Assembly (NCBI GenBank): GCA_018221025.1
Contig: JAAOXX010000049.1
Coordinates: 1-21,138, forward strand
Length of the DNA: 21,138 nt
Direction: 5' to 3'
DNA from: Candidatus Altarchaeota archaeon
Lineage (GTDB): Archaea; SpSt-1190
Part shown: piece by piece, positions 20,973-21,138 of the stretch
How the letters are laid out: each line of letters begins with the position of its first letter
How positions within the stretch are numbered: the first letter of the stretch is position 1
Made by a program: the position numbers and the translations under genes
Notes under the pieces: model-generated
The model's input: the letters and a program-made list of their open reading frames with translations, nothing else
Database searches by the model: none
What the model was told of the DNA's origin: nothing

Positions 20973-21138
20973 AAAATTCCCTTTTTAGTATGAACTCTTT
21001 TAGACCCTTTAGACACTCGGCTACTTTTTTGTTTTTGAAATCGTATTTTGCTTTACCTACATATTCATCAGCCAGCTTCTTACAATATTCAAGTGAACCA
21101 GATTCCTTTATTGCCCCTCTTACAAATTCAATATCTTC
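20971..21138 (-). CDS. Polyprenyl diphosphate synthase, C-terminal part (GGPP synthase type)
   Basis: The last 55 residues of a protein entering from the right edge. The frame runs from the window end to a TAG at 20973-20971. The sequence (IKESGSLEYCKKLADEYVGK, then a lysine-rich helix ending in LKGLKEFILKREF) matches the C-terminal helices of archaeal GGPP/farnesyl diphosphate synthases, where GSIEYAxExAxxxxxKAK and a final LxxFxxxRxx are typical. No DDxxD motif can be seen because the catalytic part lies outside. ipk on the same strand fits the shared isoprenoid pathway. The call rests on a short tail. Confidence 0.65.
   Translation of the reverse strand, partial: EDIEFVRGAIKESGSLEYCKKLADEYVGKAKYDFKNKKVAECLKGLKEFILKREF

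Noticed and set aside
1..21138. CRISPR array, prophage, insertion sequence or toxin-antitoxin pair
   Set aside because: No regularly spaced repeats, no transposase or phage genes and no paired small genes were seen.

Overview
The window is archaeal chromosome, densely packed and AT-rich, with almost no mobile DNA. The archaeal assignment rests on a type IA topoisomerase with two C-terminal zinc ribbons, an AglB/STT3 oligosaccharyltransferase, archaeal CMP kinase, eukaryote-like GluRS, replication factor C large subunit, ribosomal protein L35Ae, isopentenyl phosphate kinase, DUF211, an archaeosortase-like protein and an archaeal RNase P RNA. Many first genes have a TATA-like box about 25 bp before the first codon (leaderless pattern), while a few have GGTG/GAGGTG-type ribosome binding sites. 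The lineage cannot be fixed from this window; a euryarchaeal or DPANN-grade archaeon fits.

Layout. 1-1636, minus strand: a three-gene operon of DUF211, a VIT1/CCC1-type transporter and a Na+/Ca2+ exchanger that runs off the left edge. The stop-start junctions read TAG-ATG, and the exchanger seems to carry a one-base frameshift next to its expected ATG. 1637-1839: an intergenic element with three tight hairpins. 1840-5403, minus: an AglB - CMP kinase - RHH/nucleotidyltransferase operon, divergent from topA (5477-7474). 7479-8941, minus: the radical SAM enzyme AmrS and a conserved 145-aa protein. 9017-9958: a DUF362 ferredoxin protein that meets gltX (9955-11625, minus) with overlapping stop codons. 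A 45-aa zinc-ribbon gene and gltX lie symmetrically around one TATA box. 11879-14621, plus: an editing-domain-less threonyl-tRNA synthetase, an unknown protein and thymidylate kinase. 14632-15789, minus: rfcL. 15865-18385, plus: an unknown protein, rpl35ae and a pyrE-pyrF operon. 18406-19879, minus: isopentenyl phosphate kinase and a DUF72 protein, separated by a second hairpin repeat. 20135-20972, plus: archaeosortase and RNase P RNA. 20971-end, minus: the C-terminus of a prenyl diphosphate synthase.

Themes. Informational genes dominate (topA, rfcL, gltX, thrS, rpl35ae, rnpB). Nucleotide metabolism is represented by cmk, tmk, pyrE and pyrF. IPK and a prenyl synthase point to archaeal lipid synthesis by the alternative mevalonate route. 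AglB plus the archaeosortase indicate N-glycosylation and C-terminal processing of surface proteins. I see no obvious defence island, prophage or CRISPR. The best candidates for something new are the triple-hairpin repeat, the RHH-nucleotidyltransferase fusion, the AmrS-linked 145-aa protein and the exchanger frameshift.
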